From positions 1 to 32,420 of the IMG/VR virus record IMGVR_UViG_3300049617_000083: a stretch of 32,420 bases of DNA. One strand, 5' to 3'. Shown here in pieces: positions 31,034 through 32,420 of the stretch. The translations under genes were made by a program, and so were the position numbers. The notes under the pieces were generated by a model. The model did no database searches and was not told the DNA's origin. It saw only the letters and a program-made list of their open reading frames with translations. The DNA comes from a virus. Position 1 is the stretch's first letter; every line of letters starts with the position of its first letter.

Positions 31034-32032
31034 ATGGATATGCCTAAAGATAAAAGATTCAAAGACCTTATTGGCAAAACATTCGGAAGATTATTAGTGC
31101 TGGAATACTCTGGCAAGAGAAACACAAGCCAACATCAGTGGTTATGTAAATGCCACTGCGGCAGTAAAAAATTTATTGGCGGAAACGAACTTAAAAGAGG
31201 AAAAACAAAATCTTGCGGCTGTTACCACAAAGAAGTGACGGAGCAAGCTAGGGAAAATTTAACAGGTCAAATTTTTGGACGATACACTGTAATTTCATAC
31301 GCAGGAGCGAAATGGCCTAATAAAAAATCAAAGGGACATCAATGGCTTTGCCAATGCAAATGTGGCAAAAAGAAGATAGTAATGGGCATGGGCCTCAAAA
31401 GCGGCAAAACTACTTCTTGTGGGTGCTATCACAAAGAACAAACAAGTAAAGCTAGACTAATAGACTTAACTGGCAACAAATATGGCAGACTTACAGTGAT
31501 TGAACGTGTAGGATGTAAAAATAATCAGCCCACATGGCTGTGTAAATGTGAATGTGGCAACGAGAAAGTCATATCAGGTAATAGTCTAACATACGGTAAT
31601 TCTAAATCTTGTGGATGCAGACAAGGCCAATTCAAGCATGGACTCTGGGGAACACCAGAATACAGAAAATATTATCTTTCCGATCCAGCTAAACGTTTGC
31701 GTCATTATGTCGGAACGAGAATAAGGACTGCATTAAAGGCAACCAATGGTTCTAAGCAAGGCAAGAGTGTTTTTGATGTTTTGCCGTATACTCCAGAAGA
31801 ATTGAAAAAATATCTTGAATCATTGTGGGAACCTTGGATGAGTTGGAATAATTACGGTGGTCCAAACAATAGCAAGAAGAAAACATGGCATATAGACCAT
31901 ATCATTCCACAGAGCAGATTCTATTATACATCACTTGAAGAACCGGCATTTTTGGAGTGTTGGGACTTGAGGAATCTTAGGCCGCTCGAAAAGATTGCTA
32001 ATATGCAAAAATCAAATAAGATACTGGTATAG
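31034..32032 (+). CDS. HNH endonuclease with three zinc repeats, homing-type
   Basis: 332 residues; ATG 31034 with TTGGAG upstream (TTG 31022 is less likely). Three repeats of about 55-65 residues of form [LN]-x-G-x-x-[FY]-G-R ... W-L-C-x-C-x-C-G ... [KT]-S-C-G-C: near residues 12, 74 and 142. These resemble AP2-related DNA-binding repeats in phage homing enzymes. The C-terminal HNH part has WHIDHIIPQSRFYYT (H-D-H) and CWDLRNLRPLEKIANMQKSNK. It has its own promoter, typical of selfish endonuclease genes. Confidence 0.83.
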   Translation: MDMPKDKRFKDLIGKTFGRLLVLEYSGKRNTSQHQWLCKCHCGSKKFIGGNELKRGKTKSCGCYHKEVTEQARENLTGQIFGRYTVISYAGAKWPNKKSKGHQWLCQCKCGKKKIVMGMGLKSGKTTSCGCYHKEQTSKARLIDLTGNKYGRLTVIERVGCKNNQPTWLCKCECGNEKVISGNSLTYGNSKSCGCRQGQFKHGLWGTPEYRKYYLSDPAKRLRHYVGTRIRTALKATNGSKQGKSVFDVLPYTPEELKKYLESLWEPWMSWNNYGGPNNSKKKTWHIDHIIPQSRFYYTSLEEPAFLECWDLRNLRPLEKIANMQKSNKILV

Positions 32033-32040
32033 ATACTTAC

Positions 32041-32301
32041 ATGAACATGCTTCAACTTGAACCAATGATTCCAGTTTTCGTTCCTAAATTTAACATGGAA
32101 GGGTATGCCTTTATTGCGACTCAACTTTCGCAAGAGCATCATATTCTTTTCACGATAGCCCTTGACAATGGTGAGATTTGGGAGTTGAACAACAAAGAAG
32201 TGAGATTTTGCAAGAACATTACTATGGAGAGAGAAAAACTGCTAAGTTCTCCTACTGAATTCGGAGCTAAGCAACATTTCAACAAAAACGCTCCTGCATA
32301 A
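32041..32301 (+). CDS. Hypothetical protein, 86 aa
   Basis: Starts MNMLQLEPMIPVFVPKFNME, 8 bases after the HNH stop. Contains a beta-rich LFTIALDNGEIWELNNKEVRF core, resembling a small SH3-like or OB-like fold, but no family is recognised. Its stop is inside the following hairpin. Start lacks a good ribosome site. Confidence 0.5.
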   Translation: MNMLQLEPMIPVFVPKFNMEGYAFIATQLSQEHHILFTIALDNGEIWELNNKEVRFCKNITMEREKLLSSPTEFGAKQHFNKNAPA

Positions 32302-32323
32302 CTTATGCAGGAGCGTTTTTGTT
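32281..32323. terminator. Bidirectional terminator, near-perfect 21-bp palindrome
   Basis: Arms of 21 bases (32281-32301 and 32303-32323) flank a single base; the stem includes AACGCTCCTGCATAA and ends in TTTTTGTT. The gene stop TAA is in the left arm, and the inserted element abuts the right foot. Confidence 0.85.
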
Positions 32324-32328
32324 ATAAC

Positions 32329-32420
32329 GGCGGCGTAAAACCACAACCCGAAGGTGCTGCCTGTCGGTACTCCGACAGGCAGGGCTTGCCTTGTGGATGT
32401 AAGCCGCCAAATTGAAAAAT
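32329..32420 (+). mobile_element. Left end of a further IS200/IS605-type element copy (runs off window)
   Basis: 32321-32420 is identical to 20350-20449: nested hairpin with GGCGGC/GCCGCC, CCACAA/TTGTGG and CTGCCTGTCGG/CCGACAGGCAG. The flank is TTATAAC (32322-32328), the same as at 20351-20357, so that heptamer is the likely target. Whether this copy carries tnpB cannot be seen. Confidence 0.85.

Noticed and set aside
1-32420. tRNA genes and CRISPR array
   Set aside because: No clear T-loop/acceptor pairs or regularly spaced repeats were seen; the only tandem repeat has no spacers.
1-32420. Recoded stop codons
   Set aside because: TAG, TAA and TGA all occur as natural ends of clear genes such as ParB-like (TAG) and the HNH gene (TAG).
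1-32420. Circular genome closed at the shared element
   Set aside because: The two edges hold different parts of the element (right end at the start, left end at the finish) and do not overlap, so closure cannot be inferred.

Overview
The window reads as part of a large tailed-phage genome (T4-like myovirus head genes, dense packing on both strands, many small unknown genes), heavily colonised by selfish DNA. The strongest evidence is a leftward head block at about 21.1-30.95 kb: portal protein (T4 gp20-like, carrying an intein), a large uncharacterised core-type protein, prohead serine protease (gp21-like), scaffold (gp22-like) and major capsid protein (gp23-like), in the T4 order. Shine-Dalgarno motifs such as AGGAG and GGAGG precede many starts, and TAA, TAG and TGA all end clear genes, so the host is a bacterium using the standard code. 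The host cannot be named from the sequence.

Layout. 1-3.6 kb: the right end of an IS200/IS605-type element (TnpB tail), a gene it truncates, a metalloprotease, and IS607-type recombinase and TnpB genes separated by two small genes. 3.6-7.4 kb: leftward small genes and two methyltransferases, divergent from a TPR glycosyltransferase, probably a glycan-modification group. 7.4-12.2 kb: rightward accessory genes (NYN-type nuclease, ParB-like protein, zinc-ribbon protein, P-loop kinase, several tiny genes, a decayed TnpB element and a Tat-signal protein). 12.3-13.6 kb: small genes and a 12-bp tandem repeat. 13.7-15.6 kb: a Dam-type adenine methylase, a MutH/Sau3AI-like endonuclease and a translationally coupled third gene. 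16.4-19.6 kb: leftward group ending in a nuclease-like gene and an HNH-helicase fusion. 19.6-21.1 kb: a homing-endonuclease-like gene with its own strong promoter, split by a 321-bp non-autonomous TnpB-family element. 21.1-31 kb: head genes, with a GT4-type glycosyltransferase and three small genes between portal and core genes. 31-32.4 kb: an HNH endonuclease gene with its own promoter, a small gene, a strong terminator, then the left end of another copy of the element found at 1-271 and 20358-20678.

Themes. At least three TnpB lineages, an intein and two free-standing nuclease genes share 32 kb, and one selfish element sits inside another. Four unrelated small proteins begin with a shared F-x-[EQ]-[WYF]-[LM] motif resembling the T4 capsid-targeting sequence cut by the gp21 protease; if real, this would mark a set of proteins packaged in the head. 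All functions come from reading motifs by eye; no database search was possible.
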